DNA of 64,000 nt from Pseudoalteromonas carrageenovora IAM 12662 (GCF_900239935.1 NZ_LT965929.1:756351-820350), one strand, 5' to 3'. Shown: positions 26,499 through 36,574, counted from the first letter of the stretch. The notes: a model not told the origin generated them from the letters alone. Numbers and translations: made by a program.

Positions 26499-27623
26499 AT
26501 GGCTTTTACTTTTAAGCATGCCCGAAATAAATGGTTTTCTGTTTTAGTTGCTACTGTTTTATTTTTAATTCTACTAAGAGCGGCAGCGCCTTATGCTGTT
26601 CAATATTATGTAAACCAGCAGCTTGAACAAACACAAGGAATAACAGGGCATGTTGGCGATGTGGATTTATATTTATACCGCGGTGCCTATGCAATTGACG
26701 ATGTTGAAATTTACGCTGTAGATGCAACATCGGCCCCTAAACCGTTATTGGCGGTACAAACCCTTGATTTTTCTCTTGCTTGGTCTGCGCTTTTAAAGGG
26801 TAATTTAGTCACTAATATGGCCTTTTCTCGCCCAGAAATTGTTATATACGATAAAGACCCATCAACCACTGAGCAAAACCAACAAGTTAAAGACGAAACA
26901 ACATGGGTTGGGCTTGCTAACGATTTAGTGCTTTTTTCAATCGATACCTTGCGTATTAATAACGGTAAAGTCTCGCTAGTTAATGCGATAAATGACGGTG
27001 AAAAACCCACGTATATTTCAAATATAAATGCTGAGATTAAAAATATAACCAATGCCCAAAACCTGTCTAAAACGTTAGTCACCAGTTTAAATGTAGAAGG
27101 CGCTTTAATGGGAGAGGCTGCTCTTTCATTAAACGGGAAGTTAGACCCTTTTAGTGAACAGGCTAATTTTGATTTTAATGTTGAGGTGCAGCGCTTTTCG
27201 GTTAAAAATCTAGAAACTGTTTTTAAAGTGTATACCCCATTTGATATTGAAGCCGGTGGTATTGATGGTGCAATGGAGCTAGCTGCTAATAACAATAACT
27301 TAAATGGTTATGTAAAAGCTGGTGTGCACAATTTAAGTGTTTTTTCGTGGCGCGAAGATATTGAAAAAGATGACGACGGCCTATTTACCGCTATTTTTGA
27401 AGGCAGTATAGATTTACTTAGCTCGCTATTAGAAAACGATGATTCTAAGCTGGTGGCTGCACGCATTCCTATTGAAGGACAGTTAGATAATGCCGACGTT
27501 TCTACTTTTCAGGCGGTGGTATCGGTTTTAAAAAATGCGTTTTTTGATGCGTTTAAAATGAAAGTCGATAATGTTATCTCTTTTGAAGATACTGATAACA
27601 AACCTAATAACGAGGGAAATTAA
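26499..27623 (+). CDS. DUF748/AsmA-like envelope protein
   Basis: 374 aa. One N-terminal membrane anchor (KWFSVLVATVLFLILLRAAAPYAVQYYV) is followed by a periplasmic region rich in amphipathic beta strands (GHVGDVDLYLYRGAYAIDDVEIY, LAVQTLDFSLAWSALLKGNLV, INNGKVSLVN, DFNVEVQRFSVKNLETVFKVYTPFDIEAGGIDGAMEL). This is the DUF748 pattern, related to AsmA/YhdP bridging proteins thought to move phospholipids between the membranes. It is shorter than most of these. AAGGAT lies 7 nt before the ATG. The molecular role is inferred from family resemblance only. Confidence 0.75.
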   Translation: MAFTFKHARNKWFSVLVATVLFLILLRAAAPYAVQYYVNQQLEQTQGITGHVGDVDLYLYRGAYAIDDVEIYAVDATSAPKPLLAVQTLDFSLAWSALLKGNLVTNMAFSRPEIVIYDKDPSTTEQNQQVKDETTWVGLANDLVLFSIDTLRINNGKVSLVNAINDGEKPTYISNINAEIKNITNAQNLSKTLVTSLNVEGALMGEAALSLNGKLDPFSEQANFDFNVEVQRFSVKNLETVFKVYTPFDIEAGGIDGAMELAANNNNLNGYVKAGVHNLSVFSWREDIEKDDDGLFTAIFEGSIDLLSSLLENDDSKLVAARIPIEGQLDNADVSTFQAVVSVLKNAFFDAFKMKVDNVISFEDTDNKPNNEGN

Positions 27624-27662
27624 AGCGTTTTGGTAATTTTAGTCTAATTAGACCTTTAAACG

Positions 27663-27696
27663 GCACCCACTTTTTAAACTGTAAGTGGGTGCTTTA
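27663..27696. terminator. Bidirectional terminator between converging genes
   Basis: GCACCCACTT (27663-27672) pairs with AAGTGGGTGC (27683-27692), followed by TTTA. A 10-bp perfect stem lies between the DUF748 gene and the channel gene on the opposite strand. Confidence 0.8.
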
Positions 27697-27710
27697 GTAC
27701 GCTTACTAGA

Positions 27711-28520
27711 TTAGTTTTTGCGGTTACTCAATAGCGTTTTAAGCTCTGCAATTTGAGCTTGTAGTTCATTTACTTGCCCTTGCGTTGCGGGTAGCGAGTT
27801 ACTATCTGCAAGTTCTTCACGGGCATTGCGATGTTCCTCGCCCATTACTTCTAAAATAGCGCCTACCATCATATTTAAAAACACAAACGCAGTTAAAAAT
27901 ATGAATGTAAGGTAAAAAATCCAGCTCAGCTCATAAACTGCCATGGTCTCGTACATTATGTCGGTCCAATCTTCAAAGGTTGCTATTCTAAACAGCGTAA
28001 GCATTGAAATTGACACATCTTTCCAAAGCACGGGGTTAATATCAGCAAACATCATGCTGCCCATGGCCGCGTAAATATAAAAAATAACAAACATTAGCAG
28101 CGCTATATAGCCCATTTGCGGAATGGCTTTGAGTAAGGAATTAACTAATAAACGTAGCTCAGGGATCATAGAGACTAAACGCAGCACCCTAAATATACGC
28201 AGTAACCTTGCAAGCAATACAGCCGAACCAGCTGCAGGGTATAAGCTACCGAGTACAATTATGGTATCGAATATATTCCATCCCTTCGAAAAAAAGTCTT
28301 TTATTCCTTTACTTGCTATAAAGCGAATAATTAACTCAACTAAAAAGAATGCGGTGATCCCTACATCCATCCAGTTAAGGGCAAATTCTACAGTTGGGTG
28401 AAGTGAGTAAGTGTGAGCACCGACGGTAAGGGCAGAAACAACAATAACAGCAATAACAAACGATTGAAATATCTTGCTTTTGTCTATACGCTGAAACAAC
28501 TTTTGTAACTGCGACATCAT
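27711..28520 (-). CDS. Voltage-gated cation channel (NaChBac-type) with calcium-like filter
   Basis: 269 aa, a single six-helix ion_trans unit that would assemble as a tetramer. The S4 voltage sensor is LLARLLRIFRVLRLVSMIPEL, with arginines at 105, 108, 111 and 114 in the required every-third spacing. The pore loop is TLFRIATFEDWTDIMYE, with the selectivity filter TFEDWTD at 181-187. S6 (FVFLNMMVGAILEVM) and a C-terminal coiled coil (about 240-267, VNELQAQIAELKTLLS) follow, as in NaChBac/NavAb. Sodium-selective members read TLESWSM or similar; the extra acidic residues here resemble the engineered calcium-selective CavAb filter TLDDWSD. Ca2+ permeability is therefore inferred. The gene is monocistronic. 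Confidence 0.85.
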   Translation of the reverse strand: MMSQLQKLFQRIDKSKIFQSFVIAVIVVSALTVGAHTYSLHPTVEFALNWMDVGITAFFLVELIIRFIASKGIKDFFSKGWNIFDTIIVLGSLYPAAGSAVLLARLLRIFRVLRLVSMIPELRLLVNSLLKAIPQMGYIALLMFVIFYIYAAMGSMMFADINPVLWKDVSISMLTLFRIATFEDWTDIMYETMAVYELSWIFYLTFIFLTAFVFLNMMVGAILEVMGEEHRNAREELADSNSLPATQGQVNELQAQIAELKTLLSNRKN

Positions 28521-28743
28521 AATTATGAATCCTATGCAAAGTAAGGTTTTATGGCGCTAATATACAATATTATTATTGGTGTGTTTATCTTTCGTTATTA
28601 AATTTACATTAGCTGTTTGCTATTTAATCACGGTATTCGTTATTTATATTATAACTTGCCTTAAATAGAACAAATTTGACAATCGAAGGTCTTATCTTTT
28701 GATACATAAAATACTTTAAACAATAACAGTGTAAGGAATTTCA

Positions 28744-28956
28744 ATGCTAATTAGCACGTTTACTAAAAGTGCATTAATAGTTTTAGGGCTCTCACTCCTT
28801 GGCGGCTGTAGCTCTGATGCGCGCTTTCACGAAATACAATCGGCACGCCTTGATGAATGTAATTACAAAGCCGATAAAGAGTATTACGAATGTCTTGAAA
28901 ACCAAGATAAAAACTTTGAAGAATACAAAAAGCAGCAAAGCGAGCAAACTAAATAA
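28744..28956 (+). CDS. Small lipoprotein
   Basis: 70 aa. The lipoprotein signal is SALIVLGLSLLGGCSS (Cys about residue 22). The mature part is about 48 residues, charged and helical, with two further cysteines (LDECNYKADKEYYECLENQDKN), and would tether to an envelope membrane. AAGGAA lies 5 nt before the ATG. The next gene starts 3 nt after its stop. No function known. Confidence 0.7.
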   Translation: MLISTFTKSALIVLGLSLLGGCSSDARFHEIQSARLDECNYKADKEYYECLENQDKNFEEYKKQQSEQTK

Positions 28957-28959
28957 ACC

Positions 28960-29241
28960 ATGACCAAAACACAAAAACTCCGCGATAAAAAAATTAGACA
29001 CGCGCTTACCACCGCATGCGAAAGCATTAAACACTCGTACCCAGGTTTTGCTTATTTAACCCATACAATTGATTTTAAAAACGAAACAAAGTCATTAAAA
29101 GTGAAGTGTTATTTTGAAGATGACACGGCATACCACGAGAGCGAAACTCACTTTACTCAGATCATTAATATTATTACAGCAGAGCTTGGTAAAATAAACT
29201 TACCTATAGCGGCTAAGCAAATATCGTTTTTAGTTGATTAA
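28960..29241 (+). CDS. Small conserved hypothetical protein
   Basis: 93 aa, soluble, no signal peptide: TKTQKLRDKKIRHALTTACE, then GFAYLTHTIDFKNETKSLKVKCYFED. Similar short proteins occur in marine gammaproteobacteria and are sometimes labelled Fis-like, but I see no convincing helix-turn-helix. It is almost contiguous with the upstream small lipoprotein and is probably co-transcribed. Confidence 0.65.
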   Translation: MTKTQKLRDKKIRHALTTACESIKHSYPGFAYLTHTIDFKNETKSLKVKCYFEDDTAYHESETHFTQIINIITAELGKINLPIAAKQISFLVD

Positions 29242-29300
29242 CATTGGTTTGCCTTACTATGGGCGCTATAATTGCTAAAACTATTTTTAGGATTTAAACG

Positions 29301-29492
29301 ATGGCTGTTCCTACGCGTTCGCAAATTACACCAGGCACAACAGTAAATATTGTATTAAAAGAAGATCAACGCAGTGGCACTTTAACTGAGGGGATTGTTG
29401 AGCGGTTACTAACTAAATCACCCAATCACCCACATGGTATAAAAGTACGCCTAGAAGATGGTCAAGTTGGACGAGTAAAAGAGATTTTATAA
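29301..29492 (+). CDS. ywbE: YwbE family protein
   Basis: 63 aa. TRSQITPGTTVNIVLKEDQRSGTLTEGIVERLLTKS and HPHGIKVRLEDGQVGRVKEI are the complete YwbE (DUF2196) signature, and the size is that of the family. It is a small beta-barrel-like protein of unknown function. AGGAT lies 7 nt before the ATG. The stop overlaps the following ATG by one base (TAATG). Confidence 0.88.
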   Translation: MAVPTRSQITPGTTVNIVLKEDQRSGTLTEGIVERLLTKSPNHPHGIKVRLEDGQVGRVKEIL

Positions 29493-30007
29493 TGACAGCG
29501 TTAACAGAGCAGGCTTTTTGGGATTTAGTAACCGCACCCGACTTAGGGCTTGATCCAGAAAGTGTAAGCGAAAATTTAAAAGCTAAACTAAGCGATTTAA
29601 CTGACGAGCAGCTTATTGCCTTTGACAAATTTTTTGGTATTAACATGCGAAAATGTTTTACCTGGGATTTATTTGGCGCGGCATTTGTAATGGCGGGCTG
29701 TAACGACGAATACGGCTTTAGTGAATTTAGATGCTGGCTTATTTCTCGCGGACAAACAGTATTTAACAATGCTTTAACTAATGCCGACTCATTAGCACAG
29801 TGTTCACCGGTATATTATTTAAACGAGCAACCTTATCCTTATATTGACGAGTACGATTTAATTGCGGGTTTACTCTACGAAGAACGAAACGATGACGAGC
29901 TGCCGTTTGTTCCATCAGGTGAGCAACCAGCGGGTAAGCGCTTTAAAGACAAACCTAAATTTTTAAAACAAAGCTACCCACAGTTATTTCAAAAATATTG
30001 GCAGTAA
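29492..30007 (+). CDS. DUF4240 domain protein
   Basis: 171 aa, soluble. EQAFWDLVTAPDLG near the start and LIAFDKFFGINMRKCFTWDLFGAAFVMAGCNDEYGFSEFRCWLISRG match the DUF4240 pattern, including the trailing FRCWLISRGQ segment. The function is unknown. It is translationally coupled to ywbE by a one-base overlap, and a hairpin follows at 30026-30064. Confidence 0.8.
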   Translation: MTALTEQAFWDLVTAPDLGLDPESVSENLKAKLSDLTDEQLIAFDKFFGINMRKCFTWDLFGAAFVMAGCNDEYGFSEFRCWLISRGQTVFNNALTNADSLAQCSPVYYLNEQPYPYIDEYDLIAGLLYEERNDDELPFVPSGEQPAGKRFKDKPKFLKQSYPQLFQKYWQ

Positions 30008-30025
30008 TTTCAGCAATCTTTTTGT

Positions 30026-30064
30026 GCCAAGGTGGTTGTATTTGAGTATACCATCTTGGCTTTT
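30026..30064 (+). terminator. Rho-independent terminator after the DUF4240 gene
   Basis: GCCAAGGTGGT (30026-30036) pairs with ACCATCTTGGC (30050-30060) through one G-U pair, then TTTT. This ends the small-gene cluster. Confidence 0.75.
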
Positions 30065-30197
30065 AGCTTCACATTTGTTCACAATCGAACCCATTTACTC
30101 ATCTTTTCAAATGACTCTATGTTAATAAATATGTTATATTTCCGTGTTTTTAAATGAATAAGCACTGAATAACAACAATATACGACATAGGAATGTT

Positions 30198-33100
30198 ATG
30201 TATAAAACACTCTCATCAGGATTGATTGCGTTTTGCTTTATAAACTCGCTCAGTTCACATGCGGCGGTTTCGCAGCGTGTTAATAAATCATCCGCATCAG
30301 AAATTAACTCGCTTTTAAATCATAATGTAGCATTAGCCAGCAAAGCATCTGCGGGTTCTTACTTTATAGAAGTAGAATCTTCTGGGTCTGTTTCTGCTAA
30401 GCAAACTAGTTTATCAAAAAAAATGCAGCAGCATTTTGCAGGTGTGCCTATTTGGGGCCAGCAAATTACAGTGCAGTCTAGCAATCAACATATTAGTGGT
30501 TTTTTTGCTAAAAATATTAGCCTCAAATCTTTAAACAACACAGCTAATAGCCAGTTTGATGAATACTCTGCTGTTAATGCACTTTTAATTAAAGCTAAGC
30601 TTGTTGATTCAACCTCTTATAAAGTTATCAATAACCAACGATATATTTATATTGATAACGGAGCAGCACATTTTGTTCGCTTAATTGAGTTAGATGTCAC
30701 TGAAAATGGTGTAGAAAAAAAACCAATAGGCTTGGTAAGCGAATCTGATTACCGTGTATTTAAGCTGTGGAATAATATTCACAGTGCGCATGGCACGGGG
30801 CCTGGTGGTAATACAAAAACAGGCCAGTACGAATACGGTACAGACACCGAAGCGTTGGATATAACGCAGCGTGATGGGATGTGTTTTTTAGAAAACGATA
30901 AAGTTAAAACTGTTACGATGGAGTCTGGCTTTGAGCCAAGTGAAGCGTACTCTTTTGCCTGTGATCGCAATACACATAAAGAGGTGAATGGGGCATTTTC
31001 TCCTTTAAATGATGCGCATGCATTTGGTACGGCTGTATTTGATATGTATCAACAGTGGTACAACACGGCGCCACTTACTTTTCAATTATTAATGCGTGTT
31101 CACAGCGGTAACAATTGGGAAAATGCCACATGGAATGGTCAGGCAATGACTTTTGGTGATGGTGCCGATAATTTTTATCCATTGGTATCCCTTGATATTG
31201 TTTCTCATGAAGTCAGCCATGGTTTTACCAGTCAAAATTCTAATTTAATATATTCAGATCAATCGGGTGGTATTAACGAGTCTTTCTCTGATATGGCTGG
31301 TGAAACAGCTGAATATTTTTTACGTGGAGAGACTGATTGGCTATCTGGCGCTGATATTTCTAAAATAGATCCTGCACTTCGTTATTTTGAAACGCCGTCA
31401 CTAGATGGACTTTCAATTGACAGAGCGAGCGATTATTACTCAGGCATGGATGTTCATTTTAGTAGCGGTGTTTTTAATCGCGCTTTCTTTTTACTTTCGA
31501 ATACTACTGGATGGGATCCTAAAAAAGCGTTTGAAATAATGCTTTTTGCTAATCAAAATTATTGGGTTAACTCTAGTGACTTTATTGATGGTGCCTGTGG
31601 CGCTATAAACTCAGCCATTGACCTAAGATACAGTGCAAACGATGTAATCTCAGCATTCAATGAAGTAGGTGTTACCTGCGATAACATCCAGTTTATCGAT
31701 GCTGATACTGATTTAATGGATGATAACTGGGAACTCCTTTACGGATTAGACCCAAGCGATGCCGCTGATGCTGCACTTGATTTAGACCAAGATGGTTTAA
31801 CTAATCTTGAGGAGTACACAGCTAATACTTTACCAAATTCAGCAGATACCGACTCAGATGATTTATCAGACTACGATGAAATAAATGTATATCTTACTGA
31901 GCCTAATAATGCAGACTCTGACTCTGACCGCATGCCTGATGGCTGGGAAGTATCGTTTTCATTAAACCCATTAAATGCAGATGATGCTCAACTTGATTTA
32001 GACTCAGACACATGGAGTAATGTAATCGAGTTTTTTGGTAACAGTGACCCTTCAGACGCAAGCTCTGAGCCGGTCGTTTTTCCTGAAACAACCTTTGACT
32101 TCGATGATGCAGCTGTTCCAGATTTGCTTATTTCGTCAAATTTACAAACGCCTTGGGTAACAACTCAAATTAATGAAGATTCTGGCTTTGTGTTGACTAA
32201 TAACGACATTACAGACAACCAATCAACCAGTGTTGAGTTTAGCTTTTTAAATAGCGAGCAAGGCTATGTAAACTTTAACTACGCATTAGACACAGAAGTT
32301 GGTTATGACTATTTTACTGTTTATATTAATGGTTCAGTTGTTTTAGATGAATCTGGCGTTAGCGAGTGGAAAAGTGCTTCGTTTCCTGTTGCTGCCGGAC
32401 TTAATACAGTTAAGTTTAAGTATTCTAAAGATGTATCCGTTTCTACTCCTGCAGATGCTGTATATATAGATAATTTATATATAGGGCCTAATTTTCCTGA
32501 TGCAGATAACGACGGTATGTCTGATTCTTGGGAATTACTGTACAACCTTGATATGACTAACAGTGAAGATGCTTCACTTGATGCTGACAACGATGGCCTA
32601 TCTAATCTTTTAGAGTTTTTAAATGCTGGTTTACCAAACAACTCAGACACCGATGGCGATACTATCCCTGATGGCTGGGAGTATAATAATAGTTTAGATT
32701 TAACCAACTCTTCAGATGCATCAGAAGATGCGGACAGTGATGGCTTTTCAAACTTAACAGAGTACTTGGCAAACACTGACCCGCAGTCTAATACTTCTTT
32801 CCCTGTTGCTTTAAATCTTACGACCTCTTTTGAAGGCTCTGCACTACCTAGTTGGATGGTTGAAACAGAAGGTTCTAGTGCTCCTTGGTTTATTACAGAT
32901 GGCTTTTCGACTGACGGTGTGCAAAGTATTCGTTCAGGTATTATCAACGACTCACAGTTTAGTGGTTTTACTGTAACAGGTTTATTTGAAGAGAGTGTAT
33001 TAGCTTTCGATTATAAAATTGAATCAGAATCTTGCTGTGACTTTTTAACTATTACTATTGATGGGCAACCAGTTTTTGACCGTGCTGAACGAGGTAATTC

Positions 33101-36100
33101 AAATATCTCAGAAGTAACGTCTATTTTGCTTAACATAAGCGAAGGGCTTCATAATATTGAATTTAAATATTATAAAGACGGTTATGCTTCATCGGGTGCT
33201 GATACTGTATGGCTTGATAACTTTGCTTTATTTTCTCAATCTGATTTAACAGATACAGACAATGACCAACTTCCTGATTACTGGGAATTAGTTAATGGAT
33301 TAAATCGCCTTGACGCAAGTGATGCAGCCTCCGATGCTGATACTGATGGGCTTACGGCGTTTGAAGAATTTAACCTAGGAACAAATCCAAATTCAGCAGA
33401 TTCAGATGGTGATGAACTCAGTGATGGATATGAAGTAAGTAATGACCTTTTACCATTAGATGCTGCAGATGCTAATTTAGATTACGATGCGGATGGTTAT
33501 ACAAATATTCAGGAGTTTTACTCTCAAAGCCTTGCTAATGACGCAATGTCATTAGTGCAGACTTTTTCGCAATTAAACGAAAGTTTTGAAGATGGTCTTC
33601 TTCCGACTAAGTTTACTGAAATTGCCATCAATGCTTGGGCTTGGCAAGCTAACACCGATTGGTTTACAGAGGGTAATGCAAGTCTTAGTTCACAATTAAC
33701 GCCTGTTAGTAATGTGGGTGGATTTGCTATTGCTGGGTTATTTGAGGCTGGTTTTATTAACTTAGATTACTGGGTCAATAATACTGACGCGTTGCAAATA
33801 ACTTTAAATGGTAGCCCTTTAGAGATAAGTAATAGTATTCAGGCTCGTTTATTGTTACCAGTAGATGATGGTTTTAACATTATTAAAGTTAAATATGAAA
33901 GTTTATACCTTCAGCAGCAACCGTTATCAGTTGATAATATTACTTGGTCTGCAGATATAGACCTTACCAGCGACTTTGATTCGGACGGTATCCCTGATTA
34001 TTGGGAGGCCGAATATGGGCTAAATGCGTTAGAACCCTACGATGCTAATTATGACGCCGACTATGATGGTTTGACTAATTTACAAGAGTATCAACTTTCG
34101 GGTAACCCGCTTAGCACTGATTCAGATGGCGATGGTATTGAAGACAGTGAAGATAGCCACCCAGGTGATGCAAGCCGCGGTGAAAATAGTCCGCCTGAGT
34201 TTGTATCAAGCCTTGAGCCAATTACGGTTGAAGCGACTTCACAATATACTAATATTACCCGTCTATATACTCCACTGGCGACTGATAACGGGCATTTAGA
34301 ACCTCAAGTATATACAAGTTCAGGGTCTTACTTTCCACTAGGTGAGCACCAAATTACATGGATTGCACGTGATAATGTTGGCAATGAAACAGCGGCTATT
34401 CAAACGGTTACACTAGTTGATACAACGCCTCCAGTTTTACAGCAGTATCGTTTTGAAGTTTTTGGTAATACGCTAGTAGCGATACAAGATGCAATTATTG
34501 ACAGTAGAGTTGTTTTTGACGATGTGTCAGAGATAGCGCTTATTGAAATAGAAGATAGCTTTGTATTTAGAACGGGTAATGTGCCAATTCCTGTTTCTGC
34601 TGTTGATGGTGCAGGTAACCGCGTATCGGGTGAAGTAACAGCGATGATCTATCCTGAAGTTAGTCTTCAACCTATTACGCATGTATACCAAAATGGTAAT
34701 GTACTTGTTGACATATTTATCAGTGGCCCTAATCCATATGATTACACCGGTTTTTCTTTAAAAGCTAATAATAGTACTCAGTATATTAGAGCTGAGCAGC
34801 ATGGACCTATTAAGGTTGAGTTAGCGCGCGAGTTTTTAGCAAATGCTACAAATATAAGTGTTATACCTAATCGCAATGCTTTTATAGGCAAAAATGATAA
34901 CAGCCAACTCGTGTTTTTAAGTGAAGCGGCACAGGCGCAGTTTATTACTGATTTTTATCAAAATGGTAAAGCAGTTAATAAAACTATTCAGCGTTCTTTA
35001 CCTGACTTTAATGCAACCATTAAGTTAGTAAATTTACCGAGTACAGGTAGTGATGTATCACTTGAGCTTATTGGCCCCACAGGTGTTGATTTTTACATTT
35101 ATAAAACAGCTGATTCACAGTGGGATGTTTCATTTAGCGCAAATCTTTCTGAGCAAACCAATAATATAGATTTAACTTTACGTGTAAAACAAGGTGATGA
35201 ACTACTAGCAACTAAGCAAACTAGTTTACGTATTGTTGATAGCGTTATATTTGATGACCCTGAGCTAGATACTGATGGCGACGGTATACCTGATATTGAG
35301 GAAGGGGTAGGTGATAGTGATAAAGATGGTATTGCTGATTACCTAGATAGCACTTCTACTACTAATACAGCTATCTTAGCTTCAGGTGATAGTGCTCACA
35401 GTATTGATGAGTTTAATCACTTAGCTGTAGGTAGCATTAAAGAGGCTCTAGCAGCGGGTTATATTGCTGATATGTCTATTTCTGAACAGGCACTTAGCAC
35501 TTATTTCCCAGATTTAGACATTATAGAGCCTCACTTCCAAGCTAAAAGTGATGTTATTAACCTTCATGTTACGCTTTCTAATTCATCAAGTACCGCAGAA
35601 ATTGCGCTGCCTGAACACGTAAATTCTATTTTAAGCTCTGACATGCAAGTGAGGTTATTAACCGCTTCAGGTTGGCAGTCTGCCCCTATTTTGTCAGGCA
35701 ATGTGTATGAGCAAGCATGCTCACGCTGTTTTAGTTTTGCAATTACAGACGGTAGTTCATTTGACCTTGATGGAGAGGTTAACGGCGTTATTGAAATAGT
35801 TGCAAAACTGGCGCAAGAGAGTCTAAATCAGGCGCCTGTATTAAATGTGGATATGCCAGCAACGATAGAAGAGCTTGCTACTATTGAGCTTGATGCGTCT
35901 GCTTCTACTGACCCAGATGGAGATACGTTATCTTACGAGTGGCGTGTTGATCATCCTCAGTTATCTATTGCAGCTGAAGATACACAAGGTAAAGCCGTGC
36001 TTAGCGTTGGTGAATTTGAACAAACTGTTGATGCAAATGTTACTTTGGTAATATCTGATGGGTATGAGCAGTTTACTGAAGTATTTACAGTTACTTTTTT

Positions 36101-36506
36101 ACATGTAAATCAATTGCCGAGTGTAGAGCTAAGTACATATTCTGTTTCGGTTGAAGAAGCTAAGCAAGTTACTGTTACGGCCTCTGCAAGTGATAAAGAG
36201 TCATCTGAGCTTACGTTTAAGTGGGTTCAAACAATGGGAATTGAAGTTGCTATTGATGATGTTGACTCTAACACCCTTAAGTTTACAGCGCCGAGTGTTT
36301 CTCAAACTACAGAGTTAGGCTTTAAACTTGTTGTATCAGATGGTGAAGGTGAGACTGAGCAAAGTTTAACTGTTACCGTTACTAATGTAGCAAGTACAGC
36401 TTCTTCAAGTCGTGAAGATAGCAGTGGCGGTGGTGGCTCATTAGCTTTCATATTATTACTTTTAACATGTGCTGTAGCTTACAGACGAGCACTTATTTTT
36501 AAGTAG
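30198..36506 (+). CDS. Giant secreted M4 (thermolysin-type) metallopeptidase with GlyGly-CTERM anchor
   Basis: 2102 aa. A signal peptide (1-23) and an FTP/PepSY-type propeptide (to about 195) are followed by an M4 catalytic domain (~200-500) with the zinc motif HEVSH near 338, the third ligand in GGINESFSD near 361, and HFSSGVFNRAF carrying the catalytic histidine. Residues ~505-1330 carry repeated calcium-binding thrombospondin-3/EF-hand-like segments (DADNDGMSDSWELLYNLD, DLDQDGLTNLEEY and several more) alternating with beta-sandwich domains. Then come a HYR-like domain (~1340-1415) and two PKD/Ig-like domains (~1880-2065). The end, SSGGGGSLAFILLLLTCAVAYRRA, is a GlyGly-CTERM sorting signal processed by rhombosortase. 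It is likely an extracellular or cell-surface protease; typical M4 enzymes are 500-700 aa. Confidence 0.9.
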   Translation: MYKTLSSGLIAFCFINSLSSHAAVSQRVNKSSASEINSLLNHNVALASKASAGSYFIEVESSGSVSAKQTSLSKKMQQHFAGVPIWGQQITVQSSNQHISGFFAKNISLKSLNNTANSQFDEYSAVNALLIKAKLVDSTSYKVINNQRYIYIDNGAAHFVRLIELDVTENGVEKKPIGLVSESDYRVFKLWNNIHSAHGTGPGGNTKTGQYEYGTDTEALDITQRDGMCFLENDKVKTVTMESGFEPSEAYSFACDRNTHKEVNGAFSPLNDAHAFGTAVFDMYQQWYNTAPLTFQLLMRVHSGNNWENATWNGQAMTFGDGADNFYPLVSLDIVSHEVSHGFTSQNSNLIYSDQSGGINESFSDMAGETAEYFLRGETDWLSGADISKIDPALRYFETPSLDGLSIDRASDYYSGMDVHFSSGVFNRAFFLLSNTTGWDPKKAFEIMLFANQNYWVNSSDFIDGACGAINSAIDLRYSANDVISAFNEVGVTCDNIQFIDADTDLMDDNWELLYGLDPSDAADAALDLDQDGLTNLEEYTANTLPNSADTDSDDLSDYDEINVYLTEPNNADSDSDRMPDGWEVSFSLNPLNADDAQLDLDSDTWSNVIEFFGNSDPSDASSEPVVFPETTFDFDDAAVPDLLISSNLQTPWVTTQINEDSGFVLTNNDITDNQSTSVEFSFLNSEQGYVNFNYALDTEVGYDYFTVYINGSVVLDESGVSEWKSASFPVAAGLNTVKFKYSKDVSVSTPADAVYIDNLYIGPNFPDADNDGMSDSWELLYNLDMTNSEDASLDADNDGLSNLLEFLNAGLPNNSDTDGDTIPDGWEYNNSLDLTNSSDASEDADSDGFSNLTEYLANTDPQSNTSFPVALNLTTSFEGSALPSWMVETEGSSAPWFITDGFSTDGVQSIRSGIINDSQFSGFTVTGLFEESVLAFDYKIESESCCDFLTITIDGQPVFDRAERGNSNISEVTSILLNISEGLHNIEFKYYKDGYASSGADTVWLDNFALFSQSDLTDTDNDQLPDYWELVNGLNRLDASDAASDADTDGLTAFEEFNLGTNPNSADSDGDELSDGYEVSNDLLPLDAADANLDYDADGYTNIQEFYSQSLANDAMSLVQTFSQLNESFEDGLLPTKFTEIAINAWAWQANTDWFTEGNASLSSQLTPVSNVGGFAIAGLFEAGFINLDYWVNNTDALQITLNGSPLEISNSIQARLLLPVDDGFNIIKVKYESLYLQQQPLSVDNITWSADIDLTSDFDSDGIPDYWEAEYGLNALEPYDANYDADYDGLTNLQEYQLSGNPLSTDSDGDGIEDSEDSHPGDASRGENSPPEFVSSLEPITVEATSQYTNITRLYTPLATDNGHLEPQVYTSSGSYFPLGEHQITWIARDNVGNETAAIQTVTLVDTTPPVLQQYRFEVFGNTLVAIQDAIIDSRVVFDDVSEIALIEIEDSFVFRTGNVPIPVSAVDGAGNRVSGEVTAMIYPEVSLQPITHVYQNGNVLVDIFISGPNPYDYTGFSLKANNSTQYIRAEQHGPIKVELAREFLANATNISVIPNRNAFIGKNDNSQLVFLSEAAQAQFITDFYQNGKAVNKTIQRSLPDFNATIKLVNLPSTGSDVSLELIGPTGVDFYIYKTADSQWDVSFSANLSEQTNNIDLTLRVKQGDELLATKQTSLRIVDSVIFDDPELDTDGDGIPDIEEGVGDSDKDGIADYLDSTSTTNTAILASGDSAHSIDEFNHLAVGSIKEALAAGYIADMSISEQALSTYFPDLDIIEPHFQAKSDVINLHVTLSNSSSTAEIALPEHVNSILSSDMQVRLLTASGWQSAPILSGNVYEQACSRCFSFAITDGSSFDLDGEVNGVIEIVAKLAQESLNQAPVLNVDMPATIEELATIELDASASTDPDGDTLSYEWRVDHPQLSIAAEDTQGKAVLSVGEFEQTVDANVTLVISDGYEQFTEVFTVTFLHVNQLPSVELSTYSVSVEEAKQVTVTASASDKESSELTFKWVQTMGIEVAIDDVDSNTLKFTAPSVSQTTELGFKLVVSDGEGETEQSLTVTVTNVASTASSSREDSSGGGGSLAFILLLLTCAVAYRRALIFK

Positions 36507-36540
36507 CGCTATAATTAAATATATTTTTTATATAACCAAA

Positions 36541-36574
36541 AGCCTCTTGATTTGATCAAGGGGCTTTTTGTTTT
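36541..36574 (+). terminator. Rho-independent terminator after the M4 peptidase gene
   Basis: AGCCTCTTGA (36541-36550) pairs with TCAAGGGGCT (36556-36565) with one G-U pair, then TTTTTGTTTT. Confidence 0.88.

Noticed and set aside
32321..32947. 208-codon minus-strand frame inside the M4 peptidase gene
   Set aside because: Antisense shadow produced by the repetitive Asp/Ser/Asn codons of the calcium-binding repeats.
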